Source: Mesobacillus foraminis (lineage in GTDB: Bacteria > Bacillota > Bacilli > Bacillales > Cytobacillaceae). Taken from it: a DNA stretch of 64,000 nt. A program made the position numbers and the translations under genes. A model generated the notes under the pieces. It worked only from the letters and a program-made list of their open reading frames with translations. It did no database searches and had not been told where the DNA came from. Below, piece after piece: positions 17,898 to 28,033 of this stretch (position 1 is the stretch's first letter; every line of letters begins with the position of its first letter). Where the stretch lies: assembly GCF_004340465.1 (NCBI RefSeq), contig NZ_SLVV01000005.1:190024-254023 (forward strand), read 5' to 3'.

Positions 17898-19904
17898 CTA
17901 CATGACCCGTTTAAACATCTTCTCCATCTCATAGGTAGAGTAATGGACGATGATGGGACGGCCGTGCGGACAGGTAAATGGATCGGAGGACCTTCTCAGT
18001 TCGTCCAGCAGGGATTGAATTTCATCATTCCGAAGATGCCGGTTCGCCTTGATGGATCCTTTACAGCTCATCAGGATGGCCGCTTCTTCCCTCAGCTTTT
18101 TAATGTCCACCTTCTTCATGGAAAGCAGCTGTTCAATCATTTCTTCGATTGTTTCTTTTTCCTCACCCTGCGGCAGCCATTGGGGATGGGAACGGACAAT
18201 AAAGCTGTTATGCCCAAATGGCTCCAGGAAAACACCCACTTTTTCAAGCTCGGAAAGGTATTCATTGATCCGGATACACTCATCCGCTGAATATTCAAAG
18301 GTCAGCGGGACTAGCATGTCCTGCAGCTCGCTTTCCACCTGGCCAACCTTTTCCCGGAAGTATTCATACTTTATTCTCTCCTGTGCTGCATGCTGGTCAA
18401 TGATGTACAAGCCTTTATCGTTTTGTGCAAGGATGTAGGTCCCGTGCATCTGCCCAATCGGATAAAGAGGCGGCACTCGTGAAGAGGTGTCGGCTTTCGG
18501 AATATAGGAAGGCGTCCGCTCACCTTGAGCTTCACTCTCCCTGTGACTATGATCGCCATCCTGTGAATATTCTTCTGTAAAATCGATCTCATTATCATCC
18601 TCGGATCTTACATATCCGCCGCTGCGAACATCTACCGCTGTCTGGAGATGTTCTGCGCCAGTTCCCGATGGAGCCCCGAACGCAGATAACTCTTTGACAA
18701 GATCAGCTGGTGTTTGAGGAACATATTCATTTCGAATAACTGGTTCACTTTCGGATACCCGGCCTTGTCCCGTTTCACCGCTTTTAGTTTCCTCCCAGTT
18801 CTCTTCATATCCGGGTTTTGGCTGAGGAGCCGCTTCCGGTAAATGATCGAGCTCAAAAAAGGTTTGTTCTGTTTTTGCCTTTGCTGGTTTGGCGGTCGTA
18901 AAGCCTGCCGGAATTAACACCTTTGTTTTGAAAACACTTTTAATGGATTCACTTACAAGCTGATTCAATTCCTGCTCCTTGCTTAGACGCACTTCCATTT
19001 TAGAAGGATGAACATTGACATCAACCAGCAGCGGATCCATTTGGATATCGAGAAGCACAATGGGATATCTTCCGATTGGAAGCAGGGTGTGGTAGCCTTC
19101 CTGGATGGCCTTCACAAGCGGATAATTCTTGATGAAGCGCCCGTTAATCATGGTTGAGATATAATTCCTCGAGGCACGGGTTATTTCAGGCAGCGTGACC
19201 CATCCGTTAATTTTATAATCGAGTGACTCCCCCGCGATCGGAACCATGCTTTTAATCATATTCATGCCGTATATAGCGGCAAGAACCTGGCGGACGTCTC
19301 CATTTCCCGTTGTCTGCAGAAGCCTCCTGCCATTATGAACAAGGCGGAATGAAACATCCGGATGTGAAAGGGCAAGGCGGTTGACTACATCCGTAATATT
19401 TCCAAGCTCAGTATGGATGGTCTTTAAATATTTCAGGCGTGCCGGTGTATTGAAAAACAGATCCATTACAGTAATGTCTGTTCCCTTCCTGCTGTCTGCT
19501 TTCTCAACAGTGATAACCTTGCCTCCTTCAATACTCACCCTGGTCCCTGCGTCCATGCCCGTGGAGGTCTTCAATTCCAGCCTTGAGACCGAAGCAATAC
19601 TCGGCAAGGCCTCTCCGCGGAATCCAAGCGTCCGGATCCGGAACAGGTCGTTTTCGTCTTTTATTTTGCTTGTGGCATGGCGCTGAAAAGCTACTAAAAC
19701 ATCCTCTTCTTCAATTCCGTCTCCATTGTCCGTGATGCGGATTTTGGTCATCCCCGCTTCTTCAAGGTCAATTTCGATTACCGTACTGCCAGCATCAATC
19801 GAATTTTCCACCAGCTCTTTCACAACGGATGCCGGACGTTCAACGACCTCACCTGCTGCAATTTTATTGGACAATGCATCGTCAAGCTGTTTTATTTTCC
19901 CCAT
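17898..19904 (-). CDS. mutL: DNA mismatch repair protein MutL
   Basis: 668 residues. The N-terminal GHKL ATPase is intact: [17 protein letters not shown] (59-63) and GFRGEAL (94-100). A polar linker covers ~335-470. The C-terminal domain carries the endonuclease metal motif [12 protein letters not shown] (from 503) plus SCKGSIKA (613) and CPHGRP (645), as expected for a nicking MutL of an organism without MutH. It acts after MutS recognition and is directed by the sliding clamp. It starts 31 bp after mutS on the same transcript; AGGGGTGA precedes the ATG. Confidence 0.97.
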   Translation of the reverse strand: MGKIKQLDDALSNKIAAGEVVERPASVVKELVENSIDAGSTVIEIDLEEAGMTKIRITDNGDGIEEEDVLVAFQRHATSKIKDENDLFRIRTLGFRGEALPSIASVSRLELKTSTGMDAGTRVSIEGGKVITVEKADSRKGTDITVMDLFFNTPARLKYLKTIHTELGNITDVVNRLALSHPDVSFRLVHNGRRLLQTTGNGDVRQVLAAIYGMNMIKSMVPIAGESLDYKINGWVTLPEITRASRNYISTMINGRFIKNYPLVKAIQEGYHTLLPIGRYPIVLLDIQMDPLLVDVNVHPSKMEVRLSKEQELNQLVSESIKSVFKTKVLIPAGFTTAKPAKAKTEQTFFELDHLPEAAPQPKPGYEENWEETKSGETGQGRVSESEPVIRNEYVPQTPADLVKELSAFGAPSGTGAEHLQTAVDVRSGGYVRSEDDNEIDFTEEYSQDGDHSHRESEAQGERTPSYIPKADTSSRVPPLYPIGQMHGTYILAQNDKGLYIIDQHAAQERIKYEYFREKVGQVESELQDMLVPLTFEYSADECIRINEYLSELEKVGVFLEPFGHNSFIVRSHPQWLPQGEEKETIEEMIEQLLSMKKVDIKKLREEAAILMSCKGSIKANRHLRNDEIQSLLDELRRSSDPFTCPHGRPIIVHYSTYEMEKMFKRVM

Positions 19905-19935
19905 CCGTTATTTCACCCCTTGTTTTCGTACATTC

Positions 19936-22569
19936 TTAGCTTCGGAGTTTCCGTTGCAGTTCATATAGGACATTCATCGCCTGAAGCGGCGTCATATCCA
20001 GAATATCTAGCTCATTGAGTTTATCGAGTACACGCTTTTCCTTTTTGCTCGCAGCCGCAGGCTTTGCGACTGGCACTTCATCAAAGAAAGACAGCTGCGC
20101 CAAGGCAGTCTCAGCTGCTTTTTCCCTGATAGTCAGGCTTGCCTCTGCCCCCTCTTCCTTCCGGACAGGTTCAGCTGTATGAGGAGAATCCTCTTTCTTT
20201 TCCAGGGTCTGCAGGATTTCGGCCGCCCGTTCAATCAATTCAAGAGGGAGATCAGCTAATTGAGCGACATGAATTCCGTAGCTTTTATCGGCTGCTCCCT
20301 CCTTGATTTTATGAAGGAACACCACTTTTCCATTTTGTTCAACTGCAGAAACATGAATATTTTTCAGCTTATCCAATTCCATATCAAGGGACGTCAACTC
20401 ATGGTAATGGGTCGAGAAAAGGGTCTTTGCGCCAATCCGATTATGAATATATTCAATAATCGCCTGTGCAAGAGCCATGCCATCATAGGTGGACGTTCCA
20501 CGGCCAATTTCATCGAATAAAATCAAGCTGTTTTCCGTAGCATTGGCAATTGCATTGTTGGCTTCCAGCATTTCAACCATGAAGGTGCTCTGTCCGGAAA
20601 TCAAATCGTCAGCTGCACCAATCCTTGTAAATACCTGATCAAAGATTGGAAGAATGGCTTCCGAAGCTGGAACAAAGCAGCCCACCTGAGCCATCACGGC
20701 TGTCAGGGCAATTTGCCTCATATAGGTGCTTTTACCCGACATATTCGGACCTGTTATGAGCAGCAGCTCCCGTTCGCGGTCCATATAGCAGTCGTTCGGT
20801 ACGTACTCCTGTGCAGCCATAACCTTTTCGACGACAGGATGCCTGCCTTCCTTCAGGATGATTTTGCGTTCAGTTGAAAAGACAGGCTTAACGTACCGGC
20901 GCTGCTCGCTCAATTCCGCAAAGCTTGCCAAAACGTCAAGCTCGCTTACCGCCTTGGCCAGTGCCTGAAGTCTCGGAATATATTCTTTTACCGTTTCTCT
21001 TATATTTACAAAAATATCATATTCAAGTTCAACGATCTTTTCCTCGGCCTCAAGAATTAGATCTTCTTTCTCTTTTAATTCCGGAGTGATGAACCTCTCA
21101 GCATTTGACAGCGTCTGCTTCCGTTCGTACTGGCCTTCCTTCAGAAGATGAAGATTGGCTCTTGTCACTTCGATATAATAGCCAAAAATCCGGTTGTATC
21201 CGATTTTTAAAGACTTGATTCCTGTCTTTTCCCGTTCCTGGCGTTCAAGGCTCGCAATCCAGGTTTTGCCGTTCCGGCTTGCGTCCCGGTATTGGTCCAG
21301 CTTCTCATCATACCCATCACGGATGATATTCCCTTCCTTAACGGAAACCGGCGGATTCTCAACCAGTGCCTGTTCAAGCAAACCGGTCATTTCCTCACAC
21401 GGGTCGAGGCGTTCAGCAAGCTCATCGGTCTCGTTGCTTCCCAGGGATTCCAGCGTCTGCCTTAAGACCGGAACCTGCAGAAGGGACCTTTTCAGCTGCA
21501 CAAGATCCCGCGCATTGACGTTACCGAAAGCAACCCGGCCAGCCAGCCTTTCAAGATCATATACTTCCTTTAGCTGTTCTCTGATTTCATGACGTTCAAA
21601 GAAACGCTCCATAAACAGCTCAACGATTGCCTGCCGGCGTTCGATTTCTCTCACTTTAATCAATGGGCGGTTGATCCATTGCTTGAGCAGCCGGCCACCC
21701 ATTGCGGTTTTTGTTTCATCGAGGAGCCATAGGAGCGATCCTTTTTTGGCCGTAGACCGAATTGTCTCCGTCAGCTCCAGATTGCGCTTTGAAAAATAAT
21801 CAATTTTCATATATTGCTGGGTTTCATAAATCGAAACTGGCTGCAGATGATCTAGACTGCGTTTTTGTGTCCGGTGCAGATAATTAAATAGTCTTGCTGC
21901 CGTAATGCGCTCTTTTTCTCCTGCAACCCCTGCTATAAGTGATTGGTGCTCCGCCTTTATTTCCGTATGATCTTCAAGGGAGATGGCGATGACGGATCGT
22001 TCAGCCAATCTTTTGCGAATCTCTTCTGTTGTGGAAGAATCCAGTACAACCTCCTTCGAACCTGAAAGAGAGAGTTCGTTCAGAACCTCGTCAAAGCTGC
22101 CAGCCAGCATCGTCAGCCGGCTTTCCCCGGTTGAAAGGTCACTGCAGGCAAATCCATACGTACCATCTTCAAATACAGAGATCGTTGCAATGAAGTTATT
22201 TTCTTTTTCATTCAGTCCGCGGCCTTCCATTACAGTGCCAGGCGTAATCAGCTGGACGACTTCCCGTTTGACGACTCCTTTTGCTGCTTTGGGATCTTCG
22301 GTCTGTTCACATATGGCTACCTTGTACCCTTTTTGAATTAATTGTTCAATATAGCCCGGGGCTGAATGATAAGGGACGCCGCACATCGGTATGCGCTCTT
22401 CTCCGCCCCCGGCCTTGCCCGTCAATGTGATTTCCAGCTCTTGTGATGCTTTGATCGCATCCTCAAAAAACATCTCATAAAAATCTCCGAGACGAAAAAA
22501 TAAAAAGGCATCTTGGTAGTCTGCCTTAATTTGCAGGTATTGTTTTATCATAGGCGTATAAGCTGCCAT
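19936..22569 (-). CDS. mutS: DNA mismatch recognition protein MutS
   Basis: 877 residues. The mismatch-probing Phe-X-Glu is F30-Y-E32 (GDFYEMF). The ATPase has Walker [10 protein letters not shown] (607-615), Walker [14 protein letters not shown] (~676-688) and STHYHE. Near the C-terminus QLSFF (~825) fits the clamp-binding motif known in B. subtilis MutS. It detects mismatches and recruits MutL and DnaN. GGAGG precedes the ATG by 6 nt. It is the first gene of mutSL, divergent from an ABC transporter pair; in B. subtilis cotE lies directly upstream. Confidence 0.98.
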   Translation of the reverse strand: MAAYTPMIKQYLQIKADYQDAFLFFRLGDFYEMFFEDAIKASQELEITLTGKAGGGEERIPMCGVPYHSAPGYIEQLIQKGYKVAICEQTEDPKAAKGVVKREVVQLITPGTVMEGRGLNEKENNFIATISVFEDGTYGFACSDLSTGESRLTMLAGSFDEVLNELSLSGSKEVVLDSSTTEEIRKRLAERSVIAISLEDHTEIKAEHQSLIAGVAGEKERITAARLFNYLHRTQKRSLDHLQPVSIYETQQYMKIDYFSKRNLELTETIRSTAKKGSLLWLLDETKTAMGGRLLKQWINRPLIKVREIERRQAIVELFMERFFERHEIREQLKEVYDLERLAGRVAFGNVNARDLVQLKRSLLQVPVLRQTLESLGSNETDELAERLDPCEEMTGLLEQALVENPPVSVKEGNIIRDGYDEKLDQYRDASRNGKTWIASLERQEREKTGIKSLKIGYNRIFGYYIEVTRANLHLLKEGQYERKQTLSNAERFITPELKEKEDLILEAEEKIVELEYDIFVNIRETVKEYIPRLQALAKAVSELDVLASFAELSEQRRYVKPVFSTERKIILKEGRHPVVEKVMAAQEYVPNDCYMDRERELLLITGPNMSGKSTYMRQIALTAVMAQVGCFVPASEAILPIFDQVFTRIGAADDLISGQSTFMVEMLEANNAIANATENSLILFDEIGRGTSTYDGMALAQAIIEYIHNRIGAKTLFSTHYHELTSLDMELDKLKNIHVSAVEQNGKVVFLHKIKEGAADKSYGIHVAQLADLPLELIERAAEILQTLEKKEDSPHTAEPVRKEEGAEASLTIREKAAETALAQLSFFDEVPVAKPAAASKKEKRVLDKLNELDILDMTPLQAMNVLYELQRKLRS

Positions 22570-22757
22570 ATAAATCCTCCAGAATCATGTGTTTCGACTT
22601 CCATCTAAAAATCTATTATAACATAATTTTTTTATTCATTTTGAGACAAAGATCGATTTACAAGGAGCACAAGTCTGCCAAAAATTGATAAAATAGATTC
22701 CTGATTTTTGTAACCAATGTCTTCCATATTCGTATATATCCAAAAGGAGGGCAACAG

Positions 22758-23468
22758 ATGAAACTGCTGACAACTGCTATCTCTAACGCTGGATATGAAG
22801 AAAATAAACCGGCCATAAGAAATATTGACTTCTCCATTCAGCCCGGCGAGCTTATTGGACTGATCGGACCGAACGGAGCTGGGAAAAGTACGACAATCAA
22901 ATCAATACTGGGATTGATGTCATTCATGGAAGGGAGTATCACGTTCAAGAAAGGCAGCACCTATTCCTATGTCCCGGAGCGTCCAATTTTCTATGATGAA
23001 CTGACCCTTTGGGAGCATCTAGATTTTGTTGCAGCTGTTGAAGGTTTAAATGACAAAGAATATAAAAACCATGCAGGGATGCTTTTAGAAGTTTATAAGC
23101 TTTCAGAATACGCCCACCAGCTCCCAAGCACATACTCCAAGGGGATGCAGAAAAATGCGATGCTGATTCTTTCGCTTATTGTAAAACCTTCCATTTACAT
23201 AATCGATGAACCATTTATCGGACTGGACCCCAATGCCATGAAGCTCTTTTTAGCCTCCATTGAAAAGGAGCGGGAGAGGGGAGCGGGCATCCTGATGTCC
23301 ACCCACGTGCTGGATACAGCACAAAAAGTATGTGATCGTTTTGTGATGGTGAATAAAGGGGAAATGGCCGCACAGGGAACATTAGAAGAAATTCGCGAGC
23401 AATGCAAGCTGCCTAATGGCTCTTTATATGATTGTTTTCATATGATAGCGGAAGGGGCTGGAACATGA
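22758..23468 (+). CDS. ythP: ABC transporter ATPase, EcsA/YthP-like
   Basis: 236 residues. Walker A GPNGAGKST (37-45), a diverged signature YSKGMQKN in place of LSGGQ, and Walker B IYIIDEPFIGLD with the H-loop MSTHVLD. The diverged signature and a next-door EcsB-like permease place it with EcsA/YthP; its length equals B. subtilis YthP as I recall it. The transported substrate is unknown; EcsAB affects regulated intramembrane proteolysis and secretion in B. subtilis. AAAGGAGGG precedes the ATG. It overlaps the permease by ATGA, so the two are translationally coupled. The pair sits between mutS and cotE, which are adjacent in B. subtilis. Confidence 0.85.
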   Translation: MKLLTTAISNAGYEENKPAIRNIDFSIQPGELIGLIGPNGAGKSTTIKSILGLMSFMEGSITFKKGSTYSYVPERPIFYDELTLWEHLDFVAAVEGLNDKEYKNHAGMLLEVYKLSEYAHQLPSTYSKGMQKNAMLILSLIVKPSIYIIDEPFIGLDPNAMKLFLASIEKERERGAGILMSTHVLDTAQKVCDRFVMVNKGEMAAQGTLEEIREQCKLPNGSLYDCFHMIAEGAGT

Positions 23469-24616
23469 GTAGTTTGTTTTTTCACCGGTGGTCTCAGGAA
23501 GTGAAATTCCAATATGGCGTGCTGCGTTCCATTTTCGACTGGACCATCATCGTTTACCTTCTTCTCCCCGGACTGGTCATCTTTAGCTTCATCTACCGTT
23601 CATGGTGGCTGGAGCAGCCCGGGTGGATTGAAGATTTGCCATTACTCATTCTTTTCTATTCTGGCTATTTCGCAGCCTGGATGGGAAACTATCGCACTTT
23701 TATACTGGAAGCTGACAAGGTGTTTCTGATTAAGCATCCTGCTTTGTTCATTGGACTAAAAAAGGCAGGCTATATATACTCCCTTGTGCTGCAAAGCTCG
23801 GGAATCGGACTGCTTTCCATCCTGCTGATGCCCTTTTTCCGTTACACCTATCATCTTGCCTATGATCAAATATTAGCCTTCTTCATCACGTTCTCTCTTC
23901 TAAAATGGCTGATCATGGCAAATAAATACAGGCTGGGTTCAATCAACGGCAAACTGGCAAGAGGACTGGCCTGCTTCTTTTCTTTTATTGCTGGCAGCTG
24001 GATGATCCAGCTTGTTTTCCTCGCATGGGAAGCCAAAATGTACCCAGTCATCATTTTGGCGGGAATCCTGTTTTCGGGAATTTCTTTTATCCTTCACATT
24101 CCGCTGCTGTCAAAGATAGCAAGGTTTGAAGAGGAACAGCTCCTTGAAAAGAGAGAAAGGAACAAATACATCCATTTCATTTTCACCTTTTCTCCGGAGG
24201 TTGAAAAAATACCTGTTACTTCCCGGTCCCGGCCATTTCTGTTCAAAAAGTCTAAACGGCTCTATAAAGACAGGACCCCTGAAAACGGGTTTCTAGAGCT
24301 TTTTCTTAAAATATTTTTAAGGAATTCCCAGCATTGGTCCAGCTTTCTCCAGCTGGTGTCCGTCACTGCGGCTGCCCTGATGTTCGTTCCCCCCTACTGG
24401 TTAAAAGGAGCTGTTTTAGCCGGTTTTATCATCATGCTGCATTCCTGGCTGTCCATGATTTGGGAAAAGGTGACTTTTTCGCACCCTTTAACCAAAAGGT
24501 TTCGAGAAGACCATGATTTTCTTCTTGCCAAAAGAAAAGCGATTCGATATTTATTGTTTTCTGGCATTTCAATGGCTTTGGTTCCTTTTTGCTTCAGGCT
24601 GCTGTTGTTCAGCTAG
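23465..24616 (+). CDS. ythQ: ABC transporter permease, EcsB/YthQ-like
   Basis: 383 residues, strongly hydrophobic with about 8-9 membrane helices, including TIIVYLLLPGLVIFSFIY, LPLLILFYSGYFAAWMG, SGIGLLSILLMPFF and a C-terminal YLLFSGISMALVPFCFRLLL. A cytoplasmic basic region (~220-285; RFEEEQLLEKRERNKY ... KKSKRLYKD) is typical of EcsB. I chose the ATG at 23465, which overlaps the ATPase stop and has GGAAGGGG upstream. A stem with a modest T-run follows. Function is inferred from pairing with the EcsA-like ATPase only. Confidence 0.85.
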   Translation: MSSLFFHRWSQEVKFQYGVLRSIFDWTIIVYLLLPGLVIFSFIYRSWWLEQPGWIEDLPLLILFYSGYFAAWMGNYRTFILEADKVFLIKHPALFIGLKKAGYIYSLVLQSSGIGLLSILLMPFFRYTYHLAYDQILAFFITFSLLKWLIMANKYRLGSINGKLARGLACFFSFIAGSWMIQLVFLAWEAKMYPVIILAGILFSGISFILHIPLLSKIARFEEEQLLEKRERNKYIHFIFTFSPEVEKIPVTSRSRPFLFKKSKRLYKDRTPENGFLELFLKIFLRNSQHWSSFLQLVSVTAAALMFVPPYWLKGAVLAGFIIMLHSWLSMIWEKVTFSHPLTKRFREDHDFLLAKRKAIRYLLFSGISMALVPFCFRLLLFS

Positions 24617-24683
24617 GAGGCCGGGTGAGGACGCTTATACCTGGCCTTATTAGAGAAAGCTCTTTATACTAGTGGCAAACTCT

Positions 24684-24720
24684 GCTCCAGGCATTTTGAC
24701 CAGCGCCCGGAGCTATTTTG
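24684..24720 (+). terminator. Probable terminator of ythPQ
   Basis: GCTCCAGGC / GCCCGGAGC stem (one mismatch) followed by TATTTTG. A second stem CCAGAGG/CCTCTGG lies 40 nt further on without a T-run. Confidence 0.45.
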
Positions 24721-24821
24721 AATCTTGATGCGCCAGAGGAGGGCCCTTCAATCCTCTTCCCCTCTGGAGTCTTCCGTCTGTGCTAAAATAACTGCATTTA
24801 GAGGCAAAGCCTTAAATTAAA

Positions 24822-24850
24822 AAAAACTAGGAAGCACTACCTTCCTAGTT
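24822..24850 (-). terminator. Terminator of cotE
   Basis: AACTAGGAAGG / CTTCCTAGTT stem followed on the minus strand by eight T residues, directly after the cotE stop. Confidence 0.9.
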
Positions 24851-24855
24851 CTCTG

Positions 24856-25401
24856 TTATTCCTCTTCGCTTCCAAACAGGAAGTCAGGATTTAGTTCCTC
24901 GAACTCTTCGTCATCGACTTCTAAGCCCCACTCTTCATCATCACAATCGCATCCATCAGGGTTGACGGCAACGCACACTTTTGTTTCGCCAATTACCTCT
25001 GTCATGAATTCTCTCTCAACATGAACAATAATTTTGTTGCCGTTCGGAGAAATCACTGCTTCGATGCAGTTAGGCTGCTGAAGAACCTGGACCATTACTT
25101 CCTGATCATCCAATGCATCCGGGTCGCGATACTTTAATTTGATGACATCTGAATAGGTTACTTTCTCGGTAACAACTTCAGTTCTTGTATTATCATCAAA
25201 GGAGTGCCATGTGTTGATGTCATAAGAACCAGTGACTTCAACTGTTTTTCCTGACTTTTTAGCTTTATATTTGTGGTTTATTACCCAGCAGCCAAGAATA
25301 CTGCTCGGTTGATGCCCTGGGTTGATCGTATGATTGGACTGAGTAAACTTCCGTCCTTTCGCTACGACGGCTTTCGTAATAATCTCTCTGTAATCTCCCA
25401 T
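24856..25401 (-). CDS. cotE: Outer spore coat morphogenetic protein CotE
   Basis: 181 residues, the same length as B. subtilis CotE, from [20 protein letters not shown]. Central motifs include [19 protein letters not shown] and [20 protein letters not shown]. The C-terminal ~30 residues are acidic ([20 protein letters not shown]), as in the family, where this end recruits other coat proteins. CotE directs outer-coat assembly in the mother cell. I chose the ATG at 25399-25401, with GAGGAGGG upstream; an in-frame upstream ATG overlaps no such site. Its expression is expected from sigma-E and sigma-K promoters. It lies between ythPQ and ricA. Confidence 0.96.
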   Translation of the reverse strand: MGDYREIITKAVVAKGRKFTQSNHTINPGHQPSSILGCWVINHKYKAKKSGKTVEVTGSYDINTWHSFDDNTRTEVVTEKVTYSDVIKLKYRDPDALDDQEVMVQVLQQPNCIEAVISPNGNKIIVHVEREFMTEVIGETKVCVAVNPDGCDCDDEEWGLEVDDEEFEELNPDFLFGSEEE

Positions 25402-25784
25402 TGCGAGCGAACCCTCCTCAATCATTTTCAATTCATCCTATGCGGGACAGTAGACTAGTGTGCGATGATTTTTTCGCCCAATCCCTAGGTAATTCAAAGG
25501 CATACAACATGATATGCCCATAAGGATGAAAGGTTCCGGAGGGCGCATTTTGGTTTATATTTTCTATAAAAAAAATTCCATGCACTCTGGGATAAAGCCA
25601 ATTGGATGGTTTCGGGGCTGCATATCAGTTTTTTTATCCATCTGTAAAACTGGTTGCTGAGTTCAAGTCCCTCCACTTCTAACGAAAAAAAACGGCGACT
25701 CAGGGAAAATGGCCTTAACTTTAATCGGGAACTTTGCCCAATCAAAAAAAGGTCCGGAATTGATCATTCCGAACCCTTTCAGTC
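25402..25784. other. Region upstream of cotE
   Basis: This contains the cotE promoter region (a CATAGGATG element at about 25435-25443 resembles a sigma-K -10) and the ricA terminator. A minus-strand open frame covering most of it lacks a ribosome-binding site. GTTCAAGTCCC at 25661-25671 looks like a tRNA T-arm but has no matching acceptor stem. Confidence 0.35.
25744..25780 (-). terminator. Terminator of miaB-ricA
   Basis: GGGTTCGGAAT / ATTCCGGACC stem with TTTTTTTGAT on the minus strand, just after the ricA stop. Confidence 0.88.
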
Positions 25785-26213
25785 CTAGTGGCTGCAGCTA
25801 TGTCCTTTAGCCAGGGATGCACCTGTTTCCCCACGGAGGACATCTCCGCCAGTAGATTCGATAACTTCATCTGTTACTGTATTGGAAATGGTTGATGCAA
25901 TGATCTGCAGCAATTCATTGACCTCAAGCTGCGATTGCTTGAATTCCTGAACGACCGGAATTTCATCCAGCTCCTGCTCAAGCCTGGCAATTTTATCCTC
26001 GGTTTTCTTCAGAGCCTCAGACTTCCCGTAATGCTGGAAATTCACCGCTTGTTTTTGCAGCCCTTTAATAGAAGAAATCAGCATGCTGACCTTTTCATTT
26101 CCATGAATCTGTGCTTCGGCACGCTTGAAGAAATCAACTTCTTCTGTTTCAGCGATCATGCGTGCAAGATCTTTTGCCCGTGCAATAATGTCATCTTTAG
26201 TATAATTTGCCAT
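25785..26213 (-). CDS. ricA: RicA (YmcA), subunit of the RicAFT complex
   Basis: 142 residues, mostly helical (YTKDDIIARAKDLARMIAETEEVDFFKRAEAQ, then a long second helix), matching the YmcA/YlbF family. With RicF and RicT it carries Fe-S clusters, stimulates RNase Y processing and promotes sporulation, competence and biofilm formation in B. subtilis. The C-terminal LAKGHSCSH fits the metal-binding tail of the family. It starts 1 nt after the miaB stop, so the two are coupled; AGAGGTG precedes the ATG. RNase Y itself is encoded 6 kb away. Confidence 0.93.
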   Translation of the reverse strand: MANYTKDDIIARAKDLARMIAETEEVDFFKRAEAQIHGNEKVSMLISSIKGLQKQAVNFQHYGKSEALKKTEDKIARLEQELDEIPVVQEFKQSQLEVNELLQIIASTISNTVTDEVIESTGGDVLRGETGASLAKGHSCSH

Positions 26214-26214
26214 C

Positions 26215-27759
26215 CTATTTCACCTCTGCTGGTTGTTGTTCTTCAATCATTTCCCCGTTTAATGACCATGTTTTTGCATCCTTGACTTTCACTTTTACAA
26301 TTTTGCCAATTGCTGTTTTAGGACCTGTGAAATTAACAAGCTTGCTTTTGCTTGTATAGCCTGAAAGAACATCCGGATTGTTCTTGCTTTCACCCTCAAC
26401 CAATACTTCTACGATTTGTCCTTCGTATTTTTTCAAGGCTTGCGCGGAAAGCTCGTTTACAACCGCATTCAGACGCTGAAGGCGGTCTTTTTTGACCTCC
26501 ATTGGCACGTTGTCGACCATCTTCGCTGCAGGAGTGCCTTCCCTTGGTGAATAAATGAAGGTATACGCTGATTCAAAGCCTACTTCCCTGTATAAAGAAA
26601 GAGTTTCTTCAAACTGCTCTTCCGTTTCATTTGGATACCCGACAATGATATCGGTCGTGAAAGACACGTTAGGGATGGCTGCCTTAATTTTTCTGACTAG
26701 CTCAAGGTATTGCTCGCGTGTATATTTCCGTGCCATGATTTTCAGTACATCGGTAGATCCGGACTGGACCGGAAGATGGATATGATCCATCAGATTGCCG
26801 CCTTTTGAAAGCACTTCAATTAAATGATCATCAAAATCACGAGGATGGCTTGTAGTAAAACGGATTCTCGGAATGTCAATTTTACGGATTTCATCCATTA
26901 AATCGCCCAGTCCGTACTTTTGGTCAGTAAAATCCTTGCCGTACGCATTTACGTTTTGTCCGAGCAGAGTAATTTCCTGATATCCCTGGGCAGCCAGCTG
27001 GCGAACCTCCTGGATGATTTCTTCAGGACGGCGGCTTCGTTCCTTACCGCGTGTGTATGGCACGATGCAGTACGTACAGAATTTGTCGCAGCCATACATG
27101 ATGTTAACCCAGCCCTTGATGTTTCCGCGGCGTACCTTCGGAAGGTTCTCGATGACATCCCCTTCTTTGGACCAAACTTCGATGACCATCTCCTTGGACA
27201 TATAAGCTTCCTTCAGGATATTTGGCAAACGATGGATATTGTGAGTTCCAAAGATTATATCTACTTGCTGATAAGTTTTAAGAATTTTATTTACAACCGA
27301 TTCTTCCTGCGACATACAACCGCAAACACCCAGCAATAGATCAGGTTTGTCCTTTTTTAAATGCTTAAGATGGCCAAGTTCACCGAACACCTTGTTTTCT
27401 GCATTTTCACGAATCGCACAGGTGTTTAACAGGATAACATTAGCATCCTCAACCGTATCTGTCGGTTCATAGCCCAAGGCCATAAAAATGCCGGCCATGA
27501 CTTCTGTATCATGCTCATTCATCTGGCAGCCATATGTTCTGATATAGAACTTCCGGCCATTGCCCATCCCGCGGAATTCTTCATCGATTTCGAAATCATC
27601 ATGGTACTGGACCTCTTCTTTGCCGCGCTTTTTCGCATCTTTCAAGGATGGCGGTGTAAAAACAGTTTCGAAGTACTTGCTGTAATCCTTGGCGGATTTT
27701 TTGTCCGAAGGGTTTGCAGTCTGTACTTGCTGACTTTCCAGCCGTTGTTTTTCATTCAT
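26215..27759 (-). CDS. miaB: tRNA-2-methylthio-N6-dimethylallyladenosine synthase MiaB
   Basis: 514 residues, with the Bacillus-type N-terminal extension (~1-65). The UPF0004 domain starts at [18 protein letters not shown], with three cluster cysteines in [15 protein letters not shown] and LGVCGCMSQ. The radical-SAM motif is CDKFCTYC (CxxxCxxC, ~residue 224), and a TRAM domain closes the protein ([13 protein letters not shown]...[11 protein letters not shown]). It methylthiolates i6A37 in tRNA, acting after MiaA. AAAGGAG precedes the ATG. A TTGTTT-17-TATAAT promoter lies upstream. Confidence 0.97.
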   Translation of the reverse strand: MNEKQRLESQQVQTANPSDKKSAKDYSKYFETVFTPPSLKDAKKRGKEEVQYHDDFEIDEEFRGMGNGRKFYIRTYGCQMNEHDTEVMAGIFMALGYEPTDTVEDANVILLNTCAIRENAENKVFGELGHLKHLKKDKPDLLLGVCGCMSQEESVVNKILKTYQQVDIIFGTHNIHRLPNILKEAYMSKEMVIEVWSKEGDVIENLPKVRRGNIKGWVNIMYGCDKFCTYCIVPYTRGKERSRRPEEIIQEVRQLAAQGYQEITLLGQNVNAYGKDFTDQKYGLGDLMDEIRKIDIPRIRFTTSHPRDFDDHLIEVLSKGGNLMDHIHLPVQSGSTDVLKIMARKYTREQYLELVRKIKAAIPNVSFTTDIIVGYPNETEEQFEETLSLYREVGFESAYTFIYSPREGTPAAKMVDNVPMEVKKDRLQRLNAVVNELSAQALKKYEGQIVEVLVEGESKNNPDVLSGYTSKSKLVNFTGPKTAIGKIVKVKVKDAKTWSLNGEMIEEQQPAEVK

Positions 27760-27829
27760 ACCGTATTGCTCCTTTCAATCGTTAAACACATATCTTTAAT
27801 TTTTAGAAATAGTAAACATACAATTACTA

Positions 27830-27858
27830 ATTATAACCCCTAAAGGCCTTACAAACAA
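27830..27858 (-). promoter_or_regulatory. Probable promoter of miaB-ricA
   Basis: On the minus strand TTGTTT (27853-27858) and TATAAT (27830-27835) are separated by 17 bp, about 70 bp upstream of the miaB start. Confidence 0.6.
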
Positions 27859-27940
27859 TGGAATATCTCACTCTTCAATATCAAATAACATGAACAATAG
27901 CCTTTTGATCCCAAATTATTATTATACCAAAATAAAGAGT

Positions 27941-28030
27941 CTAAATAAAAAATCCCAGCCATTGAACTGCATCTCCATTTGTTAGAGAGTGTCTAACAAA
28001 TGGGGTGCTGTTCAATATGAGCTGGGGGAT
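27941..28030 (-). terminator. Exceptionally long terminator hairpin after korB
   Basis: A near-perfect inverted repeat: the central arms CCATTTGTTAGA / TCTAACAAATGG extend outward through GC(A/T)-type pairs, ATTGAAC / GTTCAAT and AATCCCAGC / GCTGGGGGAT, with few mismatches. Total stem is about 35 bp with a 5-nt loop. On the minus strand it ends in TTTTTTATTT, so it should terminate korAB. Confidence 0.8.
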
Positions 28031-28033
28031 CAA

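Noticed and set aside
25655-25690. tRNA-like T-arm (GTTCAAGTCCC) near cotE
   Set aside because: No acceptor stem, D-arm or anticodon arm could be found on either side; the match is short enough to be chance.
25494-25745. Minus-strand open frame of 83 codons between ricA and cotE
   Set aside because: It starts at a TTG in the T-run of the ricA terminator with no ribosome-binding site, and its composition looks non-coding.
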